Source: Vibrio hannami
GTDB taxonomy: Bacteria > Pseudomonadota > Gammaproteobacteria > Enterobacterales > Vibrionaceae
NCBI RefSeq assembly: GCF_029589055.1
Contig: NZ_JARQZP010000003.1
Span: 1,550,001-1,614,000, forward strand
Reading direction: 5' to 3'
DNA: 64,000 nucleotides
Shown here: in pieces, positions 56,795 through 64,000 of the stretch
Layout: every line of letters begins with the position of its first letter
Numbering within the stretch: the first letter of the stretch is position 1
The notes under the pieces: generated by a model
Told to the model about the DNA's origin: nothing
Seen by the model: only the letters and a program-made list of their open reading frames with translations
The model's database searches: none
Made by a program: the position numbers and the translations under genes

Positions 56795-58387
56795 ATGATA
56801 GTACCAATTTCGTTTGCATGTCTGACCTCACTGGTTGCCATAGGATCATGGCTCAAGGTGAGAAAAAACAAAGAACAAGAAGACGCAACATCCTACTTCC
56901 TGGCGGGACGTGGTTTGAGCGGAATCATCATTGCGTCATCCCTTATTCTTACCAACCTTTCGACAGAACAGTTAGTGGGTCTGAATGCGCAAAGCTATAC
57001 CGCGAACATGACACCAATGGCGTGGGAAGTGTGTGCCGCCGTTACTCTTGTTGTTGTTGCACTTTATTTACTACCCAAATACCTGAATGGTGGCTTTACT
57101 ACCATCCCCGAGTTTATTGGGGACAGGTTCGGTAAGGGCACAATGCTGTTCTGTACGTTCCTTTTCTTGTTCGGGTATATCTTTAACCTTCTTCCGCCAA
57201 TTCTATATACCGGTTCGGTTGCGCTTAGTGGTATTTTTAACGTCCCGGAAGCGTTAGACATATCCTACTGGGGGAGCTTATGGGTTGTAGTGTTTGCCCT
57301 TGGTCTTATCGGTGTATCTTACGCGGTTTTTGGTGGCTTAAAAGCGATCACTTATGCGGATACTTTTAACGGCGTAGGCTTACTTGTTGGTGGCGTAATT
57401 CTTATTCCTTTCTTTGGTTTAAGTGCCATTGGCGACGGTAACGCAGTGGCTGGTTTTCAAACTCTAATGGCAGAACACCCAGAGAAGCTTAATGCCATCG
57501 GTGGTGAAGATGATCCTGTTCCGTTTACAACCATGTTTACCGGTATGCTAATCCTTAACCTGTTCTACTGGGGTACAAACCAGTCGATCATTCAGCGAGC
57601 ATTAGGTGCAAAAAACCTTGCTGAAGGGCAAAAAGGTGTGCTTTGGGCTGGGTTGGTTAAACTAGCTGGTCCGTTCTATCTGCTACTACCTGGTATTATT
57701 GCGTTTGCAATGTTTGGTGATTCCCTTGAGTCTGGTGAGGCTGCGTATCCGGCGCTAGTGCGTGAGGTTCTTCCTGCGCCAATGTTGGGTTTCTTTGCAG
57801 CCGTTCTTTTTGGTGCGGTGTTAAGTTCTTTCAATAACGTTCTGCACAGTACTTCGACTCTGTTTACACTGAACGTATACAAACCATTGATGAACCCAGA
57901 AGCGTCTGATGAGCAACTTGTGAATGTGGGCCGTCGATTCAGTGCGATTGTAGGTTTAGGTGCAATTTTTGTTGCTCCGTTCATCTACTATGTTCCTCAG
58001 GGCTTCTTCCAGTACTTCCAGACGATAAACAGCTTCTATATGGCTCCGATGTTTACCGTGATTGTTGTTGGTCTGCTAACCAAGAAAGTGCCGGAAAAAG
58101 CGGCGAACATGGGTATTGTGTTCTTCATGGTTTGTTATGCGCTTTCTATGTTTGTGTTTGAGTTCGACATTCACTTCCTACACCTGACAGGCGTGCTATT
58201 TGTCGCGACGGCTATTCTAATGGTGATTGTGGGAGCTATTTCTCCACAAAAAGAAGCGTACCAGCCTCGTGCACGAAATGTTGTTCAGCTTGAACAATGG
58301 AAACACGCAAAAGCAACATCTGCGGTTATTCTAATGGGCGTTGTGGCGCTATATGTAATCTTCTCTCCTCTGGGAATTGCGTCTTAA
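56795..58387 (+). CDS. Sodium:solute symporter (SSS family)
   Basis: This 530-residue membrane protein has about 13-14 hydrophobic segments. SSS/SglT features are seen: GRGLSGIIIASSLILTNLSTEQLVGLNA near the N-terminus, GTNQSIIQRALGAKN in the middle and the VLSSFNNVLHSTSTLFTLNVY region. It imports the sugar or polyol of this operon with Na+. The gene ends at a strong terminator. Confidence 0.94.
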   Translation: MIVPISFACLTSLVAIGSWLKVRKNKEQEDATSYFLAGRGLSGIIIASSLILTNLSTEQLVGLNAQSYTANMTPMAWEVCAAVTLVVVALYLLPKYLNGGFTTIPEFIGDRFGKGTMLFCTFLFLFGYIFNLLPPILYTGSVALSGIFNVPEALDISYWGSLWVVVFALGLIGVSYAVFGGLKAITYADTFNGVGLLVGGVILIPFFGLSAIGDGNAVAGFQTLMAEHPEKLNAIGGEDDPVPFTTMFTGMLILNLFYWGTNQSIIQRALGAKNLAEGQKGVLWAGLVKLAGPFYLLLPGIIAFAMFGDSLESGEAAYPALVREVLPAPMLGFFAAVLFGAVLSSFNNVLHSTSTLFTLNVYKPLMNPEASDEQLVNVGRRFSAIVGLGAIFVAPFIYYVPQGFFQYFQTINSFYMAPMFTVIVVGLLTKKVPEKAANMGIVFFMVCYALSMFVFEFDIHFLHLTGVLFVATAILMVIVGAISPQKEAYQPRARNVVQLEQWKHAKATSAVILMGVVALYVIFSPLGIAS

Positions 58388-58401
58388 ACAACCATTACAA
58401 T

Positions 58402-58434
58402 GGAAGGCAAGTTAATAGCTTGTCTTCCTTTTTT
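58402..58434 (+). terminator. Rho-independent terminator of the sugar operon
   Basis: GGAAGGCAAG and CTTGTCTTCC form a 10-bp stem (one G-U pair) with a 7-nt loop and six U's directly after. It lies 14 bp past the symporter stop codon. Confidence 0.9.
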
Positions 58435-58500
58435 GTATCCATCAGTTTGATAACCCAACGACTTTTGCTACGTCAGACCTACATCTCCTATACTTAAACC

Positions 58501-59243
58501 ATGACAACGCTAATTGTTCTGGCTCACCCCAATACGACTTCGTTCAATGCTCAATGGGCGAACGCTTCTGCTGCCGCTTGCACCGACGAGGTGTTGTGGT
58601 CGGATCTTTATGCGATGAAATTTGACCCCAGCGAACGTGCAGAACATTATGGCAAAAGCAGAGAAGGCTTTGACCCTTTGAAGGCTCAGTTGGAAGCTGC
58701 GAGCTGTAATACTCTCCCAAGTGATGTCTCGACTGAAGTAGAAAAACTACATGTCGCTGACCGAGTAATATTTCATTTCCCATTATGGTGGTTTGGCCCC
58801 CGGCAATATTAAAAGGCTGGATTGAGAGATGCTTTGTTCACGGTGAATTACATAGAAGCGATGCTCGTTTTGAATCCGGCCTCTGTAAGGGGAAAGAGAC
58901 TCTGTTCTGCGTAACAACAGGTGCATCGGCGATAGAAAGCGGCCCGGATGGGAAAGAAGGCAACACAAATATGCATCTCTGGGCGCTTGCTTATTCACTG
59001 CGTTATTGCGGTTTTAGCGTCAAACAACCTGTACTATTCCATGGTATTCATGGCTATTTTGAGGGAGAAGATAAAAAGGCGCTGGGGCTGCGTTGTAAAG
59101 CTATTTTAGCCAAACAAAAGCAGGTAATTGATGGGTGGTATGACATACCTGATATCATGTTCAACGCCGACTCTGATTTTGACGATGAAGGCCGCCTGAA
59201 GTTAACTTCACCAAGCTACTCGCCTTTCATTAAGCAAAGTTAA
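58501..59243 (+). pseudogene. NAD(P)H:quinone oxidoreductase-like flavoprotein, frameshifted
   Basis: Frame 1 (ATG 58501) gives MTTLIVLAHPNTTSFNAQ through ADRVIFHFPLWWFGP, the flavodoxin-like FMN/FAD fold of the NQO/KefF group, then stops at TAA 58810. The other frame continues PPAILKGWIERCF to 59243. Joined, about 247 residues. The break falls in five C's (58797-58801): six would restore the frame. There is no close ribosome site for the second frame. One-base artefact or loss of function cannot be separated. Confidence 0.82.
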
Positions 59244-59275
59244 TTCTTAGTAGTAGCCACCTCTTTCCCCAGCTA

Positions 59276-59683
59276 TTACTTGTTCTTATTCTGCTGCACC
59301 AGCTTTTCATGCCACGCGGTGCTGCCATCTCGCTTGCTTACGTCATATTCTGCACAGAACTGGGATATGGTCATATTGTTGTCACCGGTCGCGAGTTTCA
59401 GCGCCAGCTCAACTCGCTGAAGTTTACTTTGCAGACGAAGAATTTGCCCCGCATTCGGGCTTTTCTCTTTGGCGTATTTTAAAGCGGCATGTTTACGCTC
59501 TGCAGCGCCAGCTCTGCGATCGGCCTCTCCCAGCAAAAACCTTAGCTGAGCAACGTTTTTTCCCTTTTTAAAAGCTGGACCAATCAGCTCAACACAATCA
59601 TCAAATGATGGGTCTTCAAGATAGGGATCTATTTTTTGAGCCTGTTGACGCATCCATTCGAGTGCAAGTTTTTCATCTGACAT
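59276..59683 (-). CDS. Hypothetical protein, 135 aa
   Basis: This highly charged, largely alpha-helical protein has a central segment rich in Ala, Arg and Lys (LGEADRRAGAAERKHAALKYAKE), then LRLQSKLQRVELALKL, which may form a coiled coil, and a C-terminal MTISQFCAEYDVSKRDGSTAWHEKL. No family is recognised. It stands alone, convergent with the quinone reductase gene. Confidence 0.65.
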   Translation of the reverse strand: MSDEKLALEWMRQQAQKIDPYLEDPSFDDCVELIGPAFKKGKNVAQLRFLLGEADRRAGAAERKHAALKYAKEKSPNAGQILRLQSKLQRVELALKLATGDNNMTISQFCAEYDVSKRDGSTAWHEKLVQQNKNK

Positions 59684-59760
59684 AGCGAATTCTTTACTTA
59701 TAAAAAGGGGCTTTATATTAATCCTTTATAATATCGCTTTAAAGTAAACTGCCGCAATAA

Positions 59761-59798
59761 CAAAAAAAGCGCAACTCTATTGGGAATAGAGTTGCGCT
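59761..59798 (-). terminator. Terminator of the ula operon
   Basis: AGCGCAACTCTATT and AATAGAGTTGCGCT form a perfect 14-bp stem with a 3-nt loop. On the minus strand it is followed by seven U's. It lies 130 bp after the last ula gene. Confidence 0.88.
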
Positions 59799-59892
59799 GA
59801 AGCCTTAATGAAAAGGCAGCGAGATCATAAGCTACGGGGATGCTTTATATTCATTTGAATATAGGTGACCTCACGTCTAGGACTCGATTAAT

Positions 59893-59920
59893 CTGTAACC
59901 TGTAACCTGTAACCTGTAAC
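59893..59920. repeat. Four tandem copies of CTGTAAC
   Basis: A 7-bp unit is repeated four times without variation, between the end of ulaE and the operon terminator. Probably a slipped-strand microsatellite; copy number may differ between strains. Confidence 0.8.
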
Positions 59921-59927
59921 CTAAAAT

Positions 59928-60815
59928 CTAAGTCAATGCAGGAAACAGAGTGGGTAAGTCAGCTCCCATACACGCTATGTTTAGGCGATTCTGGGCAGTA
60001 ACAATGTTCTCTTCCCACTTTTCATCCTGTGCCCACATCTCAATCACCATAGGCACTACAAGTTCAGTTTTTTTAATAGTTTTGAAGATGGCATCGAAAT
60101 CAACTTCACCTTCGCCAATCACCAGATCACGGAACTGACCTTTGTACCCTTCTTTCACTTTATAAGTGTCTTTCAGGTGGATCTGAGTAATATGCGGCGC
60201 ACTCAAAGCCAACTCTGTACAGGTATCGTAGTTCCAGCCATTGATGTTACCCACATCAGGATAAGCGGTGAAAAACGGAGAGTTCACAGCACGATTCAGC
60301 ACTTCAAATTTGCTTAATGAGTTCAGGTAATCGGTATCCATGATCTCGACAGAAAGCATAATGCCTGCACGCTCTGCCAGCTTTGCGCAGAAACGCATAC
60401 CATCGATAAAGCGCTCATGCGTTTCCTGATTCGCAGGCTCGTAATAAACATCGTAGCCCGCAAGCTGAATGTTTCTCACGCCAAGCTTATAAGCCAGAGT
60501 GATCGCTTTTTCCATATGGATAACCGCTTGCTCACGGATAGCCGGATCAGCAGAACCAAACGGGAACTTGCGATGCGCACTTAAACACATTGATTGCAGA
60601 GGCAATTCATACTGTTCACAAAGACGACGCAGGCCATAAATTTCTTCATCACTCCAGTCCAGACGAGCGCGACGCTCGTCTGATTCGTCTACAGAGATCT
60701 CAAGAAAATCAAAACCCAACGCTTTTGCCTTTGCGATCTTCTCTTCCCAGGAAAGCTCGTTTGGCAGGGCTTTTTCGTAAAGCCCCATACGATGACGTTC
60801 TAAGTTCTTAAACAT
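59928..60815 (-). CDS. ulaE: L-xylulose-5-phosphate 3-epimerase
   Basis: This 295-residue TIM-barrel sugar epimerase starts MFKNLERHRMGLYEKALPNELSWEEK. Metal ligands are expected in LSVEIMDTDYLNS (Glu), YPDVGNINGWNYD (Asp), HITQIHLKDTY (His) and GEGEVDFDAIF (Glu region). It converts L-xylulose 5-phosphate to L-ribulose 5-phosphate in ascorbate breakdown. It is the last gene of the ula transcript, 12 bp after ulaD. Confidence 0.92.
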   Translation of the reverse strand: MFKNLERHRMGLYEKALPNELSWEEKIAKAKALGFDFLEISVDESDERRARLDWSDEEIYGLRRLCEQYELPLQSMCLSAHRKFPFGSADPAIREQAVIHMEKAITLAYKLGVRNIQLAGYDVYYEPANQETHERFIDGMRFCAKLAERAGIMLSVEIMDTDYLNSLSKFEVLNRAVNSPFFTAYPDVGNINGWNYDTCTELALSAPHITQIHLKDTYKVKEGYKGQFRDLVIGEGEVDFDAIFKTIKKTELVVPMVIEMWAQDEKWEENIVTAQNRLNIACMGADLPTLFPALT

Positions 60816-60827
60816 AAGGTCACCCGA

Positions 60828-61472
60828 TTACCAGTAACGGTTGATCTGCTCGCGTAGTGCTTCAGCAGTCTCTTTACCTTTCTCACCAGCAAGTGCACGA
60901 CCAGCGATAAAGGTTTTCGCTTTGATACCTTCAAACAGGTACAGATCTTCAGGAACGATGCCACCAGTGATTGAAAGTTCTAGGCCCAGCTCAGAAAGCG
61001 CACGCATCTTCTCGATGTCTGCGTCTGTCCAGCCCACACCAGCAAGTTCTGCATCACGAGAACGGTGGTAAATAGCCTGTTTGATGCCTAGATCAACCCA
61101 CGCTTTAGCGTCTTCCATTGTCCAGTTACCGTAAATTTCGATCTGGATTTCACCGTTAAACTCATCAGCCACTTTCTTACACACTTCGATAGTTGCGATG
61201 TGTGCAGCAGCGGAAACAGTAATCCAGTCAGAACCCGCTTCAAACGCCTGACGAGCAAGGATTGCACCGCCGTCAGTAGTTTTCATATCACATACAAGAA
61301 CATGTTCAGGGTGGTTTTTACGAAGTACTCGTACTGCTTCCATACCTTCAGCAAATGCCAGGATGGTGCCTACTTCAATTACATCAACAAAGCTTTCGAC
61401 GTTGTTAGCGACTTCAACCGCTGTTTTAAGGTCAGTCTGGTCAAGTGCAATTTGGATCATTGGTTTAGTCAT
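60828..61472 (-). CDS. ulaD: 3-keto-L-gulonate-6-phosphate decarboxylase
   Basis: This 214-residue barrel of the orotidine-decarboxylase superfamily has the conserved Asp-x-Lys-x-x-Asp motif (DMKTTDGG). It begins MIQIALDQTDLKTAVEVANNVESFVDVIEVGT and ends with the phosphate site SITGGI and FIAGRALAGE. It removes CO2 from 3-keto-L-gulonate 6-phosphate to give L-xylulose 5-phosphate. Its order between the HAD and ulaE genes supports this over ribulose-monophosphate synthase. Confidence 0.93.
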   Translation of the reverse strand: MTKPMIQIALDQTDLKTAVEVANNVESFVDVIEVGTILAFAEGMEAVRVLRKNHPEHVLVCDMKTTDGGAILARQAFEAGSDWITVSAAAHIATIEVCKKVADEFNGEIQIEIYGNWTMEDAKAWVDLGIKQAIYHRSRDAELAGVGWTDADIEKMRALSELGLELSITGGIVPEDLYLFEGIKAKTFIAGRALAGEKGKETAEALREQINRYW

Positions 61473-61477
61473 TGTAT

Positions 61478-62302
61478 TTACCTTCTAATAATTTGCTCAC
61501 GGATAAGGCGGGCTAATCCACCTTCGTTGTTGTCTGTTTCACATACCAGGTCAGCGGCCTGCTTCACTTTTTCATCGGCGTTTTGCATTGCCACGCCAAG
61601 GCCAGCTAACTTGATCATTGATATATCGTTATGGTTATCACCCACAGCCATTACCTCTTCAGGCTGATAACCGTTTTGTTCAAGGTACTGTGCCAGTCGG
61701 ATTCCTTTCGCATTTCCGCTGTTGGCAAAATCGACCCGATTTGACCAGGAACGCTCTCCAGAGAAGTTCTGTTTTACAAAATCCAGATCTTCAATCTGAG
61801 CAATGCTATCTGGCTCACCTTCGATAACGAATTTCCAGATGTACTCCGCATCTTCAATCTCCTTTTCAAAGGAGTCGATTTTGCGGATATCAGGTTTGCG
61901 GCTCTCTTCAAAGCTTGTCGCCCACTCTTCCAGAGCGTGCATATAGTCAATTGGCTGACTGCGCGAATAGACCATGGAGTGAGTGACATAAAGCACCACT
62001 TTCATTTTGTATTCGTTGGCAAGCGCTAAGAACTGCTGAGCGTTCGGCTTACTGATGGCGTTTTCCGCCAGTACCTTGTGATTGTGATAGTCGTAGACAT
62101 ATGTACCGTTACAACAGATAGCAGGGGTATCGAGTTCAAGCTCTTCGTAATAGGGTTTGGCCGCCGTATGATGACGCCCTGTAACCAAAACCACATGGCA
62201 CTTCTCTTTTGCCTCACGAATCGCCGCTTTCACTTCCGGGTGAATGCCGTGTTCGTTATTTAGAACTGTTCCATCCAAATCAAGAGCGAGAACTTTATAC
62301 AT
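61478..62302 (-). CDS. HAD-family (Cof-type) phosphatase
   Basis: This 274-residue HAD hydrolase has motif I LDLDGTVLN (nucleophile Asp and acid Asp), motif II LVTGRH, a C2-type cap and motif IV GDNHNDISM. Cof-type proteins are magnesium phosphatases of sugar phosphates or similar. It lies inside the ula operon, 5 bp from ulaD and 13 bp from ulaF. It may therefore remove accumulating sugar phosphates of ascorbate breakdown; E. coli ula has no such gene. The exact substrate is unknown. Confidence 0.9.
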   Translation of the reverse strand: MYKVLALDLDGTVLNNEHGIHPEVKAAIREAKEKCHVVLVTGRHHTAAKPYYEELELDTPAICCNGTYVYDYHNHKVLAENAISKPNAQQFLALANEYKMKVVLYVTHSMVYSRSQPIDYMHALEEWATSFEESRKPDIRKIDSFEKEIEDAEYIWKFVIEGEPDSIAQIEDLDFVKQNFSGERSWSNRVDFANSGNAKGIRLAQYLEQNGYQPEEVMAVGDNHNDISMIKLAGLGVAMQNADEKVKQAADLVCETDNNEGGLARLIREQIIRR

Positions 62303-62315
62303 ATGTCGTTACCTC

Positions 62316-63008
62316 TTAACGCTGTCCGTAGTATGCATTGGCACCGTGTTTACGGTTGTAGTGCTTATCGGATAGCTCCTGCATGATTTTGATACCGCTG
62401 TTCAGCATTCTGGTGCCAAGTGCCATTACAGCCACTTCTTCCAGAACCACCGCGTTGTGTACTGCGTCGTTAGCATTCTTACCCCATGAGAATGGAGCGT
62501 GTCCCGCTACGACAACACCCGGTACCGCTTTCGGGTCTAAATCACGCTTGTTGAATTCTTCGATGATCACAAAGCCAGTATTTTTCTCGTACTCACCTTC
62601 GATTTCATCTTTAGTCAGGTTACGGGTACATGGGATGTCACCGTAGAAATAATCTGCATGAGTCGTTCCCAGTGCCGGAATATCCAGACCAGCCTGCGCC
62701 CATGTTGTTGCGTTACGTGAGTGAGTATGTACTACCCCGCCAATGCCAGGATAAGCTTTGTATAACTCGATATGTGTTGCGGTATCGCTGGATGGATTCA
62801 TCTCACCTTCAATGCGGTTACCTTCCAGATCAACTACTACAATGTCATCAACGGTCATGTCGTCGTATTCAACGCCCGATGGTTTAATAGCAATCACGCC
62901 ACGCTCACGGTCGATTTCAGAAACATTACCCCAGGTAAATGTCACCAAACCGTACTTTGGTAATTGCAGATTGGCATCTAATACGCGTTGTTTAAGTTCC
63001 TGATACAT
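62316..63008 (-). CDS. ulaF: L-ribulose-5-phosphate 4-epimerase
   Basis: This 230-residue class II aldolase/epimerase-fold enzyme begins [37 protein letters not shown]. It has KPSGV, zinc ligands in [11 protein letters not shown] and [10 protein letters not shown], and GHAPFSWG. It converts L-ribulose 5-phosphate to D-xylulose 5-phosphate. The ula context makes ulaF the right name over araD. Confidence 0.93.
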   Translation of the reverse strand: MYQELKQRVLDANLQLPKYGLVTFTWGNVSEIDRERGVIAIKPSGVEYDDMTVDDIVVVDLEGNRIEGEMNPSSDTATHIELYKAYPGIGGVVHTHSRNATTWAQAGLDIPALGTTHADYFYGDIPCTRNLTKDEIEGEYEKNTGFVIIEEFNKRDLDPKAVPGVVVAGHAPFSWGKNANDAVHNAVVLEEVAVMALGTRMLNSGIKIMQELSDKHYNRKHGANAYYGQR

Positions 63009-63026
63009 AATTATCTTCCTACTCTA

Positions 63027-63497
63027 TTAAGCTGGTTCAGCCAGTGCTTCATCGATTACTGCAAAAACTTCTTCGTTGGTTTTACAAGCCAGTAGCTTTT
63101 CAACATCAACACCTGTTTCGCTGTCTTCGTCATCCAGAACCTGAGTCACTTCCATCAGGCCTTCCATATGCTCATCAGAAGAGCTGCCTGCCAGCGTTAC
63201 CATTACTTTTACTTGTTCGCCTTCGATATCAATTGGGTTCGCAAGAGTAACCAGAGCGAAAGCTGTACGATTCACACCATCTTCAGGACGCGCATGTGGC
63301 ATTGCGAAATCAGGAGCGATACAGATGTACGGACCTAGCTTTTCGATGCTGTTGATGATCGCTTCGTGGTAGCTTGGCTCAACCGCGCCAGATGCAATCA
63401 GCATGTCAGTACCAACTTTGATAGCGTCACGCCATTCAGTTGCTTCTACGTTTAGCTTGATTGAGTTGTTGTCGATTAGTGATTGTTTAAAACCCAT
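63027..63497 (-). CDS. ulaC: PTS ascorbate-specific EIIA component
   Basis: This 156-residue EIIA of the mannitol/fructose type has the phosphorylated His in FAMPHARPEDG and an upstream SGAVEPSYHEAIINSIEKLGPYICIAPD. It passes phosphate from HPr to the EIIB domain of the next protein. A gap of about 96 bp separates it from the EIIB/IIC gene. Confidence 0.92.
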   Translation of the reverse strand: MGFKQSLIDNNSIKLNVEATEWRDAIKVGTDMLIASGAVEPSYHEAIINSIEKLGPYICIAPDFAMPHARPEDGVNRTAFALVTLANPIDIEGEQVKVMVTLAGSSSDEHMEGLMEVTQVLDDEDSETGVDVEKLLACKTNEEVFAVIDEALAEPA

Positions 63498-63593
63498 TGT
63501 GATATCTCCAGTGAGGGTGGTTGCCAGAGAAGGTCTGGCAACCGGGTAGTGCTTATTATTTTGAGAGGGACCTATTTCTGAGAAGAAACAGTC

Positions 63594-64000
63594 TTATGCT
63601 CTTTGTGCTGCGAAGTTCTTGTCGATTAGGTCGATAAGTTCATCGCCGAATGAGTTGGGGTTCAGCATGTTCTGTACACCTAGTACATACTTGCCTTCAC
63701 CTACTTCCATCTCAGCAGAAAGGTGCTTAGAGGAAACGATGATGTCAGTGTTTGCCAGCTTTGACTTGTAGTCAGATACTGCACATGAATCCATTACGTG
63801 TGGGATACCTTTCTTCTCAAGGTATTTACCGATCTTCATCTTCATCATCATTGATGAACCCTGACCGTTACCACATACCGCTAGGATGCTTACAGGACGA
63901 ACGCCGTCTGTTGCTTCAACCGCTTGTGCTACTGCCGCAGCTACTTCTGGCTCTTCAACTTCAAGGTCACCGCCTTGTGCTTGCGCATCTTCTTCAGCAC
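63594..64000 (-). CDS. ulaB: PTS ascorbate EIIB domain, probably fused to EIIC (partial, 5' end off the window)
   Basis: The frame is open to the right edge. In-window residues are an Ala/Glu-rich linker (AEEDAQAQGGDLEVEEPEVAA) and a complete EIIB domain with the phosphocysteine motif VCGNGQGSS, ending LIDKNFAAQRA. Because the frame runs upstream through a low-complexity linker with no start before the EIIB domain, it is probably one protein with the UlaA-type EIIC membrane part. The EIIC part itself is not visible. Confidence 0.85.
   Translation of the reverse strand, partial: AEEDAQAQGGDLEVEEPEVAAAVAQAVEATDGVRPVSILAVCGNGQGSSMMMKMKIGKYLEKKGIPHVMDSCAVSDYKSKLANTDIIVSSKHLSAEMEVGEGKYVLGVQNMLNPNSFGDELIDLIDKNFAAQRA

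Noticed and set aside
1..64000. tRNA, rRNA, insertion sequences, integrase/attachment sites, toxin-antitoxin or defence genes
   Set aside because: Looked for and not seen in any frame or intergenic region.

Overview
The window reads as a gene-dense stretch of a marine gammaproteobacterium, most likely Vibrionaceae. This is inferred from FadL-type porins, a GltS symporter, a methyl-accepting chemotaxis protein, a second glyA, an ula operon and AT-rich intergenic regions. There are no rRNA, tRNA, CRISPR, IS or phage genes. The content is catabolism, transport and regulation, as expected of a secondary chromosome or an accessory metabolic region.

Layout. 0-9 kb: two paralogous outer-membrane barrel proteins, a LysR regulator, a DUF1254/DUF1214 secreted protein, an alpha/beta hydrolase, another barrel protein, and a TDT-family channel divergent from a LysR regulator. 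9-16 kb: SGNH hydrolase, FadL porin, second DUF1254 protein, LysR regulator, then a Ser-type sulfatase with its radical-SAM maturase. The three main promoters of these two modules (OMP-DUF1254, DUF1254-FadL, sulfatase) share a dyad CTCTATTA-N7-TAATAGAG of LysR type. 16-26 kb: GltS symporter, frameshifted LacI regulator, chemoreceptor, an FNT channel followed by a frameshifted PP2C-phosphatase/kinase, an exonuclease and a periplasmic alpha-carbonic anhydrase.

26-34 kb is a counterpart of the E. coli ygc cluster (ygcQ, R, U, W divergent from ygcE, an MFS transporter and ygcP). Both divergent transcripts appear to start at CRP-type promoters. Both carry a matching leader with a U-tract terminator and a mutually exclusive antiterminator stem. 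YgcP belongs to the GlpP antiterminator family, so it is the obvious candidate ligand-responsive regulator. This is the most interesting system in the window.

34-48 kb: a BCCT transporter, then a sugar-type ABC importer co-transcribed with three SnoaL/NTF2-like proteins and a TauE/SafE exporter. It is controlled by a divergent LacI regulator with a 40-bp perfect palindrome and a second operator 159 bp away. A periplasmic NTF2-like protein, an SDR and an AraC regulator follow. 48-64 kb: GNAT, glyA, an AraC regulator, an isomerase/kinase/aldolase/dehydrogenase/SSS sugar operon, a frameshifted quinone reductase, and the ascorbate (ula) operon, cut by the right edge.

Quality caveat: five genes carry six single-base deletions in total, mostly in or beside short homopolymers. 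Sequencing error, real decay and recoding cannot be told apart from the sequence alone.
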